9,205 nucleotides of DNA from assembly GCA_946478985.1 (NCBI GenBank), contig CAMLDZ010000120.1, positions 1-9,205 of the forward strand, in the 5' to 3' direction. The position numbers and the translations under genes were made by a program. Of the stretch, positions 7,346-9,205 are shown one piece after another; the stretch's first letter is position 1, and each line of letters begins with the position of its first letter. The notes below the pieces were generated by a model. That model was not told the origin of the DNA, ran no database searches, and saw nothing but the letters and a program-made list of their open reading frames with translations. The stretch comes from an uncultured Solimonas sp. (lineage in GTDB: Bacteria; Pseudomonadota; Gammaproteobacteria; Nevskiales; Nevskiaceae).

Positions 7346-8149
7346 TTAGAACACGCCGGCGAAGGCTTTCATCGCCATCGTCGTGCCGATGAACACCAGG
7401 AAGCCGGCGACCAGCCGCTTGAGCAGCTGCGGCTGCAGCCCGAAGCCGAGCCGGGTGCCCATCCAGATGCCGGGCAAGGCGCCGACCAGCAGCAGGCCCA
7501 GCATGCGGTAGTCCACCGTGCCGATGCCCGCATGGCCGAGTCCGGCGATGCCGGTGATCAGCACCGCATGCGCCAGGTCCGAGCCGACCAGCTTGATCGG
7601 CGGATGCTTGGGATACAGCAACAGCAGCAGCATCATGCCGATGACGCCGGCACCCACCGAGGAGATCGTCACCAGCACGCCGATCAGCGTGCCGGACAGC
7701 AGGGTCAGCGGCCGCTGCATCCGCGCCAGCCAGTCCGCCGACGGCGCCATGCCATGCCGGCTGATCAGCCGCAGCAGCGGCTCCTGTACCAGCGCGAAGG
7801 TGGCGGTGACGATGATCGCCACCGACAGCACCATCTTGATCAGCTGGTCGAGCCCCGGCCCCGGCTCCAGACGATGCAGGGCCAGCAGCGTCAGCACGGT
7901 CGCCGGCAGGCTGCCGGCGGCCATCCAGGCCACCAGCTTCCAGTCCACCGAGCCGTTCTTCTTGTGCAGCACCACGCCGAAGGCCTTGCTGATACTGGCG
8001 TAGAGCAGGTCGGTGCCGACCGCGATCGCCGGCTTGACGTTGCAGAACAGGATCAGGATCGGTGTCATCAAGGAGCCGCCACCAACCCCGGTGGCGCCCA
8101 CGGCGGTACCGACGATCAGCCCTGCCAATATGAATCCCAGTTCTTCCAT
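7346..8149 (-). CDS. TauE/SafE (TSUP) family transporter, probable sulfur oxyanion permease
   Basis: Inner-membrane protein of the TSUP (formerly DUF81) family, members of which move sulfite, sulfate, sulfoacetate or related anions. The 267 residues form about eight hydrophobic segments (roughly 5-35, 40-61, 72-91, 102-121, 147-179, 186-205, 214-234, 243-264). The internal duplication of the family is visible: GVGGGSLMTPIL (21-32) then VGTDLLYA (44-51) in the first half, and SVGAGVIGMMLL (164-175) then VGSDLAHA (188-195) in the second. Start choice: ATG at 8149 gives MEELGFILAG, the normal family N-terminus. An in-frame ATG at 8182 would add 11 residues and reach into the control region. Neither has a clear ribosome site. 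Position upstream of cysG and divergent from cysB points to sulfate or sulfite transport; the direction is not determined by sequence. A cysZ-type role, as for the TSUP protein in Corynebacterium cys clusters, is plausible. Confidence 0.88.
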   Translation of the reverse strand: MEELGFILAGLIVGTAVGATGVGGGSLMTPILILFCNVKPAIAVGTDLLYASISKAFGVVLHKKNGSVDWKLVAWMAAGSLPATVLTLLALHRLEPGPGLDQLIKMVLSVAIIVTATFALVQEPLLRLISRHGMAPSADWLARMQRPLTLLSGTLIGVLVTISSVGAGVIGMMLLLLLYPKHPPIKLVGSDLAHAVLITGIAGLGHAGIGTVDYRMLGLLLVGALPGIWMGTRLGFGLQPQLLKRLVAGFLVFIGTTMAMKAFAGVF

Positions 8150-8192
8150 ATGAATTTGGAGATATATGAGCCCTGAAGCCATCGATGCTTAG

Positions 8193-9205
<1,013 letters not shown>

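Noticed and set aside
8166..8192. Eight-codon plus-strand frame (MSPEAIDA) with GGAG four bases upstream, considered as a cysB leader peptide.
   Set aside because: It lies upstream of the predicted cysB -10 box and so would not be on the transcript. It also has no cysteine or other regulatory codon run.

Overview
This window is a stretch of ordinary chromosome from a GC-rich gammaproteobacterium. GC looks to be about two thirds by eye; it was not computed. The evidence for the group is a ParE and a CysB that align almost colinearly with the E. coli proteins as I remember them, the xseB-ispA-dxs gene order typical of gammaproteobacteria, and the multifunctional CysG. Codon third positions are strongly G/C, so most long antisense open frames are shadows. 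A Xanthomonadales- or Nevskiales-like organism would fit, but I cannot assign a genus.

Layout. (1) 1-1271, minus: the N-terminal two thirds of parE (topoisomerase IV subunit B), cut by the window edge just before the TOPRIM motif. (2) 1272-1443: divergent intergenic region holding a perfect 18-bp palindrome. (3) 1444-4602, plus: xseB, ispA and dxs. xseB and ispA overlap by four bases. dxs follows after 112 bases that contain a possible promoter. (4) 4607-4634: a GC-rich hairpin between the convergent dxs and lipase genes. (5) 4633-5832, minus: a lipoprotein-type alpha/beta hydrolase resembling secretory lipases. (6) 5917-8149, minus: cysG and, upstream of it, a TauE/SafE (TSUP) membrane transporter. 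(7) 8150-8240: a short AT-rich divergent control region. (8) 8241 to the window end, plus: cysB, missing only its last few codons.

How the genes work together. Dxs makes 1-deoxy-D-xylulose 5-phosphate, the first step of the MEP isoprenoid pathway. IspA condenses the C5 products into farnesyl diphosphate. XseB is a DNA-repair subunit that travels with them by conserved gene order. On the other side, CysB is the sulfur-assimilation regulator, CysG makes the siroheme needed by sulfite reductase, and the TSUP protein probably moves a sulfur oxyanion. Their divergent arrangement around one compact promoter region suggests a sulfur-assimilation control unit. The lipase is the only accessory-looking gene.

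I found no mobile element, CRISPR array, tRNA, rRNA or clearly new multi-gene system. The most interesting points are the overlapping divergent promoters with a LysR-type dyad upstream of cysB, the pairing of a TSUP transporter with cysG and cysB, an unusually short variable loop in Dxs, and the palindrome between parE and xseB.
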